NCBI GenBank assembly: GCA_905183005.1
Contig: CAJJDO010000002.1
Location: 61,911 to 125,910 of the forward strand
Reading direction: 5' to 3'
DNA: 64,000 bases
DNA from: Paramecium pentaurelia
Taxonomy: Eukaryota > Ciliophora > Oligohymenophorea > Peniculida > Parameciidae
Positions 24,201-35,384 of this stretch are shown here, piece by piece. Within the stretch, counting starts at the first letter, position 1. Each line of letters opens with the position of its first letter. The position numbers were made by a program, and so were the translations under genes. Below the pieces are notes generated by a model. It saw nothing but the letters and a program-made list of their open reading frames with translations. It had not been told where the DNA came from and did not search any database.

Positions 24201-25037
24201 ATTTTATAGATAAAATTTACCAAAATATAGAAGAGGTTAAATTATGAGACGTGTTAATTTTAGAGATGATCTTCATTTGGCTACTAAAAAGGAAATAGAA
24301 ATATATGGTAAAATATAAGGACTTAAAGCATAAAAGAAAAAGAGATTAATTATAGGAATAAATTATTAACTTAAATAATTGGATTTAATTGCAGAAAGAT
24401 AAGTTGAAATTACTCCAAAAGAACTTTAACAATAAAAAGAAGATTTAGAAAAAGTATTGAAAAAGAAATGGTTTAATTATCAACCAATTGATTTATGGTT
24501 TAAAGAATTAGTCTAAGAAACATTAGAAGAAATATATCATCCTGATTTGATTTTATCTGAAAATGAATTTAAGGAATATTTATAAATGAGTTTTAATACA
24601 TAAAAGAAACTATTAGAATCTTTAAGAGCAGAACTTATTTTAGGAATTTAGAATGAAAGAGATGATTTAATTCAAGAATAAAAGTAATTCATTCTAATTT
24701 ATCAATTAGATTCAATCCAGAATTACCAGAAATTTAAAATTTAGCATAGTAATTGACTGTAGCTGAATCTTTACATGTTGAAGGACTCATTGAAGAAATT
24801 GAACCAACTGAAACTTTATTTGTTGGCAAAAAAGGAACAACTTTAAAAATAGGAGGAGAATTACCAATTCAATTAAATGAAACTTAATATAGAGAATTAA
24901 GAACTAAAATGATTGGAAGAGTTGAATATTTAGTAGGTGAATGGGCTCAAGAACCTAAACTTATAGATTAAGTAGATATTGAATTATTGTATGATAAAAT
25001 TCAATAAATTTAAGAAAAGAATAGAAATAAAAAATGA
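21258..25037 (+). CDS. HIBCH-like protein with long C-terminal extension; candidate mitoribosomal mS47
   Basis: Three exons (introns 21779-21803, 24684-24709) give 1,242 residues. Residues about 1-390 have the 3-hydroxyisobutyryl-CoA hydrolase/crotonase fold: ITGEASGSMAALACSTPFQF, VNRGFVPHAGASFHLSRLPD, YYALTGRWL and the HIBCH signature ARCFSGESVQEIMDKLK. The conserved MPE-type glutamate and the Asp of PDVG appear to be replaced (FND, PHAG), so hydrolase activity is doubtful. The remaining 850 residues are helical, Lys/Glu/Gln-rich and unlike any enzyme; one motif reads MEDFFRCPDEFKS. A basic, Ser-containing N-terminus (MMLKIKYSYISTQVLRSQ) resembles a mitochondrial presequence. An inactive HIBCH homologue is small-subunit protein mS47 in many non-animal mitoribosomes, which fits. 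Start chosen at the first of two adjacent ATGs. Confidence 0.85.
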
Positions 25038-25121
25038 TGATTAATTTTATTACATTATATGAGAGTATATAAAAATATAATATTATATAATTAAATTAAT
25101 TACAAACTATATATTTATAAA

Positions 25122-27792
25122 TCATTGATCTTATATTAATGGTCCATGGATATTGGAATGTTCAATTGATTAATGAAAGGATTGTTCTGAATTTATAATT
25201 CTATTCAAAGTTGATTCACAATTTGAATAAGCTGCTTCTAATTATAGAATATCCATAAGTTAAGCTTATATTAAATAACAATTATAATACCTTTTAAAGA
25301 AATAGCATTCTTAAAATCCTCTGTATTTTAACATAGCAATAATTTCTCTCCTAATTCTTCAATTAATACAATCAATACTATAAGATAGACATTCTTATTT
25401 GTAGATGTTTTTCTTATGATTAAGCTCCAAATATTATATAAGGGTAGAGATTAAACAATATTAGTGTAGAAACAACAAAGAATATCATATATTATATTAT
25501 CAATAGCAATATCATAAACTTTACAATGCTTAATTAAATTTGTATGTTGAAATTCTAAATATTAAATTACTATTTCTTAAGGACAAAAAACTTAATCATC
25601 TTTTGTTAATGGATAATGAATATTTCTCATTAAGTCTAAGAAAGAGACAAAAAGCCAAAATGCTTAAGCTTCTGAATCAAATTTATTACCAAATACAGGA
25701 TTTGATAATTTATAGAAAAAGTGAGAATGAGTTATGCAAATAAATTTACTTGCTATTGTAAATAAATTATTGAGTATTGATACATTCAATTAGATTCCTC
25801 TAAGATTGCAATAAATTAAGAATGTTATTAACATTCCTTAAAATTATTTATGTTAATTTGCTTAATTAACAGGTAATCTACTTATAAAATCATTAATATC
25901 TTTTTCTAAAGGTAGATCTAAATTTTGAGTTTATTTTAATTATTTATAAATTAGTACATTTTCTCCAGTATCCACATATTCTTAGGTCTTTCTTTTAAGT
26001 ATATCTGTAATAGGTTTAACTACTCTATCCATTCCATCTAACAAAGAAAACCAAGCTGTAGGTATACATTATGGTTATAAACAAATATTTTCAATATAAA
26101 ATCTCTAATAAAGATTTTAAATTTCTTAGCTATATTTATCAACTTCAAGACTAAATCTCACAGTTTCAACAATTGGAATCTTAAATAAATTTGATATATA
26201 TATATATTACTGGAGTTCTTTAATCAATTATCTTTACAACTATTTTTCTGAGAATGCCATTCAATTATATGTATTTCAGTCTATCTAAAAATATAGGATC
26301 TAAATTTGAATGTTCCAATACATCCATTTCTACATAGATTTTAGAAGGTCCAAATTCCAATTGTACCCAAAATGATCTACCTTCATAGAGAAATTAAAAC
26401 AAATCCTATAATTATATTCTAAGAACTTTTGAAGCTGTATTAGTTTCTTATTTATTGATAATGAATAAGTACTGATAGTATCTATAACTTATAGGTCTAG
26501 AAAATCTTTAAACCCAAAATTCTCTACTGTAATTGATGTATTTCCACATGTTCCAAGTAATCCATCTTTGAAAATCCAAGTTGTGAAATCTCTTCTTCTT
26601 TATTGACTCATTTAAGTAAGTAAACGTTTTGTATAATAAGGATTTTATTCAATATGATATTGTAAACCATCTAATAGTTTAGAATTTTCTATATCTCTAG
26701 TATTCTCTGTCCTCTATAATAATTGTTTTATAAAGATACTTCAGAAACAAATCTTACTTCTAATTAAGGTCTTATCAATTATGTATTACTTTACATATAC
26801 ATACTTACAAATGATATAATAAATTTCTATGGATTATTATGATGAATATGAATTGCTCTATCTTACCAATATTTATAAAATCGCTTGATTTCATAATTCT
26901 TGGGTTTTAAATAAGTGACCATTTAATTTAATAATTCTAATCTTCTCTTTTCTTTTGCTAATCTCTCTAATTCTCTCTATTATTCAGTAGCTTTCAATTA
27001 TTCTTATTCTTTTAATGATAATTATTTTAATTTCTCTTTATAATCCTATTCTTCTTTATATTATTTATCACTCTTTGCTTACCATTTTTTTATATGATAA
27101 TTCATAACTTATCTATCTAATGAGATCAAAAAGTTTTCATCTAATTTAGCTTTTTACTTTTTCATTTGATTCATTTATGTTGTATAAGTACCAAGAAGTT
27201 AAGCATATTTTAATGTCCAAGTAAATGTAAATTTATACTCATATTCTTTATAACAATATTCAAAACATCTAACTACTAATGTTGGTTTCACTTATAATAA
27301 TTTTTCAATTATCAAATATCTTTACCATTTTATTGCTTAATTTTTATCTTTTCTGTATATATAAACTCCAGTATGTCCTTTTTCAAATTCCAAAAGTAAT
27401 CTCGCCATATCACCATTTTTGTTGAACCAAGTCTTTTAATCAGCTGCTTTGGTTTCAACAAACACTCTTTAATAAAGTGGGAATGATTTAACAGGTTTAT
27501 GATCCTTAAGTTACTATAGAATATGCTTATCAAATCTCACTAATCTATCCAAATAACCACCTGTTACACTACTCTTCTTTTACATTATTAATTCCTCCTT
27601 CTTTTAATCAACACTTAAACAAAGACTCATAATCATCTCATCTGTAATCAGTTCCTTATTTGCCAAATTCTATTATTCCTCTTTAAATTATTATCTAAAT
27701 GATTTTATAAGAAGTGACTAATAATCATTTACTGCATCTGTCAACCATCCCAAGTCAATTTTCCTTCCTTCACAAAATTATTAATTATGCAT
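25122..27792 (-). CDS. Large protein with TBC (Rab-GAP)-like C-terminal region
   Basis: 853 residues after four introns (26, 26, 31 and 26 nt; the 31-nt one is 26180-26210). The N-terminal 250 residues are basic and contain aromatic-rich segments; residues about 250-330 form a Gln/Glu/Lys coiled coil. A beta-rich middle follows. The C-terminal 300 residues resemble a TBC domain in layout: KQFQGMLITFLIYCNLRG in place of the GYxQGMN helix, then EAQAFWLFVSFLDLM matching the EAFWxLxxLM helix. The catalytic Arg and Gln fingers cannot be placed securely, so GAP activity is uncertain. TBC-kinase-like or divergent scaffold proteins are alternatives. It converges with the HIBCH-like gene, 84 bp apart. 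Confidence 0.6.
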
Positions 27793-28580
27793 TAGAATAA
27801 TATTAATATTGTAAAATTATTGTAAATAATTAAAACTCTTTATAAATTTTATTAATTATGTTAATGTGGATATTAATAGTAAAATTAGTATAAACAAACT
27901 TAAGATTAAAATTAATAAAATTCCTTTTAACTTTCCTAAATTCAATTAAATATTTTTTAAAATGCATAAATATATTGAATATTAAACTATTTCTAATTAT
28001 TTAATCCAAAGAAATCTATAATGATTGTTATATAATATACAAACTCTATAAATCAACTTACTGAATTTAATAATACTCAAATTTTTAGCTTTTATTTCAA
28101 TAAATTAGTTACCAATATTGAATTGAGTATTTGATAAAAATTTATTGTAATGAAACATAATCTTTAAAATTTCTGCTCTTATTACTTATATAAATTAAAT
28201 ATTTTAATTATATAGCATTTTATTTAAATCAGCTAATCCTAGATTAAATATTTTAGGAATAACCCTGTTCATTGAATTTAATAGGTTGAATTATAGATTT
28301 ATCTAATTTTTATTTATTATGATTATTGCATTCTAAAGAAGGAAATAAATTTTTGTTTTAAAATAAAAAATTAATGATTAGGATAAATAGTTTGAAGTAT
28401 ATTTTTATAATTTATATTTTTTATAATTCTTAATATCAAAAATAGATCAAGGCCTTCTTGATATTTTTTGAAAATGTTATATTATTATTTGAATACCATA
28501 TTAAAATATTGATATGCTTAAAATTGATAATAAGGTCATTTTAATAAGTTTCATAAAAACTTCTAATTTCAGTAATCTTT
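27793..28580. other. AT-rich stretch without a supported gene
   Basis: About 790 bp of very AT-rich sequence with frequent TGA in all frames. I see nothing that can be called a gene, RNA or repeat. Confidence 0.55.
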
Positions 28581-29170
28581 TCAACTTTAGGTGTTTTTAT
28601 GATACAAGACTTCTTCGTCATTAAGTTAATTATCTTAATAGTTTAAAGATTATGATTAGATTTATTTGTTTGAAGCTACTAAAATAGAATTTTTAAAAGG
28701 AATAGAGAGACTATCACACAATTAATAACAAAGCATTTTGTAATTGTCCTCTCCTTCTAAAAAATTTATATCTTTTAAAGCATGATACAATCTCCTTTGT
28801 TTGAAGTAACATTCATTTGATTTATTTGAGTTTCATGAATATACTATATATTTTCCATACTCAGAATCCATTTTCTTCGAATGTTTAATTGATACATTAA
28901 ATAGTTGTTTCATTACTTTGGACACTATATTGTGAATTTCATATCCAATTTGCCAACTAACTTGTCCAATCAAAATTGATCAATAATATTTATTGATTTC
29001 AATTTTTGTTTTGAATTGGCTAGTCGATTCATATATCTTAATCTATATAACTTCTTCCTATTTGTTTTGAAGACGATACAATGATTATTAATTGCAAATA
29101 AGACTAGATTCTAATCGAGTGGGAAATCGGCTATTTGGAATGAGTTTATTTATAATTTAGTCCTTTGTTC
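28581..29170 (-). pseudogene. Probable pseudogene with two in-frame TGA codons
   Basis: On the minus strand one frame keeps a protein-like composition for about 195 codons but is broken by TGA at 28980-28982 and 28833-28835 before a final TGA at 28581-28583. No GT...AG pair of normal length removes either stop. Segments such as GQVSWQIGYEIHNIVSKVMKQ and RRLYHALKDINFLEGEDN look like ordinary ciliate protein. Upstream of about 29000 a shifted frame (LVLFAINNHCIVFKTNRKKL) also looks coding, suggesting a frameshift too. Parent family not recognised. It lies directly downstream of a trichocyst matrix gene. Confidence 0.5.
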
Positions 29171-29287
29171 CAATTACTATGAAACGAATCCATTTTTTGG
29201 AACAAAGTCTTGATCATTTTATCAGATAGAGAGGAATTTAATTTGTCATATGTTATCCAATTATTTATTGATGTATTGATAATCAAA

Positions 29288-30472
29288 TCAATTTCTGCTG
29301 GCAATAAATTGAGCAGTTGTGGATAACTTCTCGCTGATGTGCTCTTAGAGTCTGTCAACAATTTCTTATTAGGCAGTTCTAGCAGATTAGAATGGTTAGA
29401 ATACCTTTCAGCAGTTTAGGTTTCATAGATTTCTGATTAGACTGCATACCATGCTTATTATCCAGCAAGTCTTTCTTCACTGTTTTCCAACTCAAGAGTA
29501 TGGAATTCGATCCATGATTAAGCATCTTCAATGGTATCCTTTTATTCTTAGATTTAGACTTCTAATTAAGCTTTTCTTTCAACCAATCTGGTGTGTTCAT
29601 TAGACAAATGAACTGAGAATTCAGCCCAATGAGCAGCTTATCTATCTTCAACATCCTATTATAATTAAATATTAAAATACAGTCTTGGCAGCTTTTTCTG
29701 AGACTAATTATTATCTGATTTCACTTAAGAGTTAAGCAATCTTTGTCAATGCCTTTTAGTTAACTCCATGGGTAGCTAATTCAGTAAGAGCAGTGATGAC
29801 TGGCTATTTAAATTAGATTGATAAATCATACTTATAATAAAGCAGTGTGGGATGTATTATCTGAAAGTTTCTTGTGGAGTGTGTCATATTTGCTCTTTAA
29901 TTAAGCAAAAGATGCTCCAAGGCTCAAATGTTGGATCAATTTAGCGGCTTCATCAATAGCATCAATCACATCATCAATAGCAGCAACTTTTGAGACAAAT
30001 GTTTCGTGTTATTAGTTTCTTGTGGCTTCTTCTCTTGCATAGGTAGCTTCGTTGTTAGCAATATCTGAAATTGTCACTCTGATATCTTCTTCAGATACAG
30101 CAAGTGCTTCAATTGTGTCATCTCTCAATTAGGTATTTGAGGCAATTTAGTTTTGGTGATACAAAATTTCCTTTTCCAAATCTTCAACGATCTAAAGATT
30201 AATTAAATAGAATCAACTCTGTTGTTTGTTGTTGTGTCAAGTTCAAAAGCATGATCATGGTCATTTTAGTCTTAGACAAGTCCTGCACCAACACCATTCA
30301 ATAACATATTAACTTCATTGGCTGGGGTTGAGGCTTAAAGATGGGCTTTTATGGCACTCAATACAACATGGCCGAATGGGTCAGAGTTGATTTAAGCCAA
30401 AGTTGTGTGGGTGTCAACGAACTTGGCAGCGGTCACAGCAAGAACCAAAGCTAAGAGAGCTATTTTTTACAT
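29288..30472 (-). CDS. Trichocyst matrix protein precursor
   Basis: Secretory cargo that crystallises in trichocysts and expands on Ca2+ contact during exocytosis. Five exons (introns 30192-30217, 29804-29831, 29656-29680, 29379-29404) give 359 residues. A signal peptide (IALLALVLAVTAAKF) is followed by a propeptide-like region and two long coiled-coil segments rich in Ala, Glu, Thr and Gln, for example DDTIEALAVSEEDIRVTISD and ENSEERLAGQQAWYAVQSEI. It ends FIASRN. GC content is higher than in neighbours and GCT, GAA and CTC codons are frequent, typical of highly expressed Paramecium genes. Precursors of this family are proteolytically split into two matrix polypeptides. Confidence 0.93.
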
Positions 30473-30730
30473 TTTTAATATTAATTTAAAAACGGATCGA
30501 GCTCTTCATTTATACTCATTTTACACTATATTATTATATAATTAATAATTTCTCCACCTCCCCTACATCTCTATCTAACTTACCTTCCTCCACTTTCAAT
30601 ACTCCTCTTCTTACTCTCTTGCATCTCGTCTCTCTTTTTTTAGAATTATTTTATCAATTTTATAATTCTACATAATTAACCCTTCTTAAACATGATTAAA
30701 CAAAGTATAATATATATATTAATATAATAT

Positions 30731-31960
30731 TCAAGCTTGCTTAATTCTCTATTATGGTGAACTAAATTCATTGTATCCATGATCTCTTCTTTGTGATTAA
30801 GGTGACAAAGGTCGTCTTGGTTCAAAATCTCTTCCACCAGGTCCTCCTCTGTAAACTTAATCTCCTCCTCTTTAATATTAAGGAGGATAATCTCCTCTAT
30901 AAATCTCATTGGATGGTGCTCCTCTTTGAGGATATCCAGGTGCTCTTCTATACTCGCCTGGAGGTGGTAATCCTCTTGGATCCATACCTCTCCCATATTC
31001 AGGAGGAGGTCCCCTATAATTTGCAGGAGGCATCCCTCTATATTCAGGTGGAGGAGGAGGCATTCCTCTATAATCAGGTGGAGGAGGAGGCATTCCTCTA
31101 TAATCAGGTTGATGAGGAGGCATTCCTCTATAATCAGGAGGAGGTTTTCTAAAATCAGGTGGTGGTCCACCTCTGAAATCTCCAGGTGGAGGTAATCCTC
31201 TATAATCAGGAGGTGGTCCTCCCCTAAAATCAGGAGGTGGTCCTCCTCTGTAATCTGGACCTCTTGATGCAACATCTCTACTGTAATCATCGCGATAACC
31301 CATTGGTTCTGGCATTCCTCTTCGGTACTCTCCCCCTTAATAACTTTAAGGTGGCATTCTTCTATATTCTGGAGGGGGAATTCCTCTAAATTCAGGAGGA
31401 ACATCACGAAAATCAGGAGGAGGTAATCCTCTATAATCAGGTGGAGGACCTCGAAAATCTTGAGGTGGTCCTACTCTTCTTGGATCATATGCTCTAGCAG
31501 GTCCTCTCAAACCTTAAGGAGAAGGTTCCCCGTATGGTTATTACCTTGGACCATAGGGGCTACCATAAGGAGCTGATATTGGTCGATAATAACGATCATC
31601 TGCATAGACTGGATCATAGGGTGCATTATTAAATCTGTCAGGAGGTGGAGGAGGAAATTAAGGATTGAAACCAGGAGGAGGTCGTTCAAATCCTCTAGCC
31701 ATGTTGCCATATGGAGGTTAAGGTCGATCTTATGGGTGTTCGAATTGCCTTTGTGGTTAAGGGCCTCTATCCAGACCTTGTTCTTAATATGGGGGCCTTT
31801 GTTATGGAGGGGGACGCTCTTGAGGATTTCCATGATAATCATCAAGTCTGCGTGGATCTTCAGGTTATTTTTGAAGATATTGAGGATTCTAACCTGGAGG
31901 CCTTTAATGACGTGTAGGTTATTTGTCATTGTCAGCAGGTCTAGATGGAGTGTAATACAT
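30731..31960 (-). CDS. Proline/arginine/tyrosine-rich low-complexity repeat protein
   Basis: Intronless, 409 residues, almost wholly low complexity. The core is 15-20 copies of a degenerate unit close to P-P-P-D-Y-R-G-M/G/L (variants DFRGGPPP and EYRGMPPP). The N-terminal third is Gln/Pro/Arg-rich (RPPPQQRPPYQEQG), and the C-terminus has RGG-like pieces (QRGGDQVYRGGPGGRDF) and an SP-rich end. The arginine and tyrosine content plus RGG elements suggest an RNA-binding or condensate-forming protein; the Pro runs could bind SH3 or profilin partners. No folded domain is visible. The local DNA is much richer in GGA/CCT than its surroundings, and several shadow frames are open on both strands. Confidence 0.85.
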
Positions 31961-32033
31961 AAATTTGAATAATATATATATTGCAATCAGTTAGTATTTA
32001 ATTCTGAAATTATTGTATATAATTTAATAAAAT

Positions 32034-33513
32034 TCAATTAGCAATTCTATACACAACCATTTAACAAAAAAATACTATAATGGAAAAGTAAAATAACATA
32101 TTTTTTATTGTCTAAACATATTTATTGATATACCTCTTAAGGAAAAAAGTAAGAAATAGAATTTGAAATAACAGCACTCAACCCCATAAGGGTCAACATG
32201 AAGGAGAATACTCCTTGACTTGCCATAGATCCAAAAATTTTAGGAATGGAATTACTAATAACTGAGAACAAAAGGGCTATGGAAACTACATAAATTGAAC
32301 ACAATATGTTAATTAACAAAGGATTATGAAACCAAAGCGAAGCAATAAATATTAGAATTAAGAGCATCTAAAATAGATGATAATTGTGAATACATTCATT
32401 TAGACTAATCCTTTAACGACAAGTTTGTATGGCCAATCTGAGATAAAATAGTTATAAACCTATCTCATAAATCCATATAACAAGATTGATATTAAAAAAG
32501 AGATATTTGATTAAGTATAGCTTATTCCTAAGGCTGATTGAATTCTCTAATATTAACAGAATATTAAATAAGGCAAGAGAGATGATGATACTACTAAAAT
32601 GGACATGATTTAAAATGGTTTAGTGGATAAGGATTAGGTAAATGTGATAGATTAATCTAATGATTGATGGCTCTCATCTTATGAATACCTGCTGTCTTAT
32701 TATTATTTAAGATCTAAATGAACAAATGCAAGTAGATCATAATCCACAACACTATCAGCTAAATCTCCATCTAGTTATTTTACTAAGAGTGCTGCTACAA
32801 TTCCTAAAATAAAAACCCATATTGTGAGACTTCTAAGGGATTGCCTAGTTTAAAGATTGAAGCATTCTCCACAAAAATATTGTTCATTATCAAAATACAA
32901 TTTTAATTGATTTGCTTAATTAGATTCAAATATTCTTAATGCTAAAAAAGCACCTTATCCAATGAATATTTGGAACATAGAATTTAAGTGTTCTAATAAA
33001 ATATAATAATAATAAATATACATTTCTATTTAACAAAGTATCTCCAAGATATGAGAAATGGTGTTGAGTATAGAATTCCAACAGAAGGGGCAATGATAAA
33101 TAATTGTAGTAACAAATGAATGACCCAATTCTAAATTGATTCTTTTAGATATTTATACTTAATCAAAAATAGCAATTAACATGAATGACATTCCAATTAA
33201 ACAAACAAATAAGCAAATTAAAGTTTGAGGTCCTAATTTCTTAAGGAAGAAGTCAGTATGAGGTATGAATAAATTCATGATTAAAATCATAAGAGCATAA
33301 CTTATATATAGAATGTATTAATGATTAAGGTCCTTATATCCAATTAAGATTTCATGATATGATTATAAAATTGGCCATGCAAAAAAGAGTCCAATAATCT
33401 ATAATAATAGATTAAATTACCAATTTAACAAGTAAACCAGATATGAGTGTCCTTATTCCTTCTTATTTAAAATCCATAATCTATTTTAGAATTTCATTGT
33501 AATTAGGATTCAT
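32034..33513 (-). CDS. Major facilitator superfamily-type transporter
   Basis: 450 residues after five introns (33399-33420 first; lengths 22, 28, 29, 26, 22). About twelve hydrophobic helices are visible in two sets of six, divided by a cytosolic loop that is charged and Ser/Gln-rich (about 225-265, QQQDSRYSQDESHQSLDQ). The first half includes IIGLFFAWPILQSY, YISYALMILIMNLFIP, LICLFVCLIGMSFMLIAIF and PSVGILYSTPFLISW; the second includes SILVVSSSLLPYLIF and SIYVVSIALLFSVIS. There is no signal peptide. The substrate is unknown. The upstream ATG at 33511-33513 is chosen because it allows the first intron and a complete first helix. It is divergent from the 7TM receptor gene, 98 bp away. Confidence 0.8.
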
Positions 33514-33611
33514 CAATTAAAAAAAATAATTATTTATATGTACAAATATAATTACATGATAATGCATGTTTGAATGTGACAATACAATATTAATTATTAA
33601 TAATTAATTCG

Positions 33612-34525
33612 ATGCCTCAATTATTTATTGCAATAGAAATATTGATTTTGGGAGGTCTTTCAATAATTGGATGCTCTTTTGTAATATATTGTTATTGGAA
33701 ATTTAATGTGTTGAGAACAGATCAATTAAAAATAGTTATACATATCATAATATTCGACCTAATATAATAGATTTTATTATTTTCATCTGCAGTAGCATTT
33801 CTAGTGATAGACAACTAAGAATTTAAATTGAGTGATTATCCAATCATATGTTATGGATAAGCTGCATTATTATAATATTCTTTATTGGCAAGTACAGCAT
33901 GGACAACTTTAATAGCAAATAATCTTTACAGAACAGTTAAATATGGAGATCGAACATATCGTAAGATGGTATATTCGATGATAGGATTTTTGTTTCCTTT
34001 AATAATGTCATTATTGTAAATAAATATAATTATGAAGTGATGAAGACCATTTGCATTTGATGCTTATGGAGTTTCAGCAGCATTTCCAATGAGCATGTGT
34101 TCATTTAATTCAAATAAACCAAAAATTAGATATTTTATTTTGGTTTTTTAAGATGTACCTATATGGTCAACATTTGTTTATAATGCAATAATATTTACTT
34201 TAGTGATAAAGGAACTTTATGATCATCTTGGAAGTAAATGTTTAGCAGAAAATAAGCAAATATTTTTATTATTTTTGTATCCATTTTTGGTAGCTGTGTG
34301 TTGGGGAATGGTAAAAATTAATATTAGATAGAATAGCCAGCAATGATTAATTAATTTAAAGTAGATGCAACAGTATGGCCAATAATTTCATTTGGTTTTG
34401 GGAGTTTAATAGGTTTATTGGATTCATATTTATATTGTTATTTAAGTTTAGTAAGGAGTGTTAAATGGGTTGGGTTCAGTTTAGAATTAAAAATAGAATC
34501 AATAGAGATGTCTCCTTTAAAGTGA
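33612..34525 (+). CDS. Seven-transmembrane receptor, cAMP-receptor/secretin-like
   Basis: 285 residues from three exons (introns 34016-34045, 34311-34336). Seven hydrophobic segments alternate with short loops. Segment 3 and its following loop (YGQAALLQYSLLASTAWTTLIANNLYRTVKYG) resemble the family of Dictyostelium cAMP receptors and related protist GPCRs, where W-T-x-x-I-A-x-x-x-Y-R is typical. Segment 5 is preceded by an extracellular loop with a Cys. The short C-terminal tail ends MSPLK. Ligand unknown. The first intron is 30 nt with an in-frame TGA. Confidence 0.72.
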
Positions 34526-34586
34526 ATATGTTTTAAATGATATTATTGATAGTAAATAATAATAATATAATAAAAATTTAAATCTA

Positions 34587-35215
34587 ATGCAGTAAGTGAC
34601 TCCTGCATATGTTAGAAATCTGAATGGAATCACACAAGAGTATTTAATATATTTACATATTAGTTTTCTGTGTCCAGTAAGTGCAAATATTTTCAATATT
34701 CAATTCTTGAAATTTAGAATAAGAGACATGGATTCTGGACAGACACTATTCGAAGTGGAAAGAGATCAAGATGAGGAGTCAATAGGTAAATTTAATATTG
34801 ATTTATTATAGAAAATCTACCTCCAGAATATCAAGATGAAGCTAGACGTATTAAATATCATTTCGGACCTTAATTCTTTGAATTGAAGACTGTTGGTGCT
34901 TAATTGACATTTTCAGTAGGAGACAAACCTATCAAAAATTTTACTATAATAGAGAGACATTATTTTAGAGATAATTTATTAAGAAGCTACGAATTTCAAT
35001 TTCCTTTTTGTATACCCAACTCGACTAACACTTGGGAACACATATACACTATTCCAGAGATAAATGAGGCAATGGTAAGGAATTAGGATTATTAATTATA
35101 GAGACAAGAAATGATTAATAATCCATTTTAGACAAAATCAGACAGTTTTTATTTTGTGGGAGATTAACTCGTAATGCATAATAAGGCAGAATATGATTAT
35201 TCACCATTTGATTGA
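34587..35215 (+). CDS. UNC119: UNC119/PDE6D-family lipid-binding chaperone
   Basis: Binds myristoylated proteins and delivers them to cilia, releasing them on ARL3-GTP. Introns 34640-34663 and 34786-34811 give 192 residues. The beta-sandwich signature is clear: VTPAYVRNLNGITQDFLCPV, FNIQFLKFRIRDMDSGQTLFEV, FELKTVGAQLTFSVGDKPIKNFTIIERHYFRDNLL, FQFPFCIPNSTNTWEHIYTIPEI, then FYFVGDQLVMHNKAEYDY, collinear with human UNC119. The first intron (24 nt) is a multiple of three without a stop; without removal eight residues would be inserted just before CPVSANIF, where the family has none. A ciliary trafficking role fits an organism covered in cilia. Confidence 0.95.
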
Positions 35216-35384
35216 TATATATTAAGAAATCTATTAATATATCATAATTTGGATTTGATTATATTTTCTTTTACTAGAATTTCAAATGCTTTGGGTGTAA
35301 TAGACCAAGTAGTTGTATATGATTACATTTATTCAACCCATAATTCAAAACTGATGATATCTTCTTCTCTTCCATTTTTTGAAA

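Noticed and set aside
28833..28982. In-frame TGA codons read as selenocysteine
   Set aside because: Two TGA codons and a likely frameshift in an unrecognised protein, with no sign of a selenoprotein motif, make a pseudogene simpler.
29146..29361. 71-residue minus frame at the 3' end of the trichocyst gene
   Set aside because: It results from reading through the last intron (29379-29404) side in the wrong frame; splicing gives the proper FIASRN end.
30676..31986. Long standard-code frames on both strands within the Pro/Arg/Tyr repeat
   Set aside because: The GGA/CCT-rich repeat keeps several frames open. Only the 30731-31960 minus frame spans the whole region from ATG to TGA.
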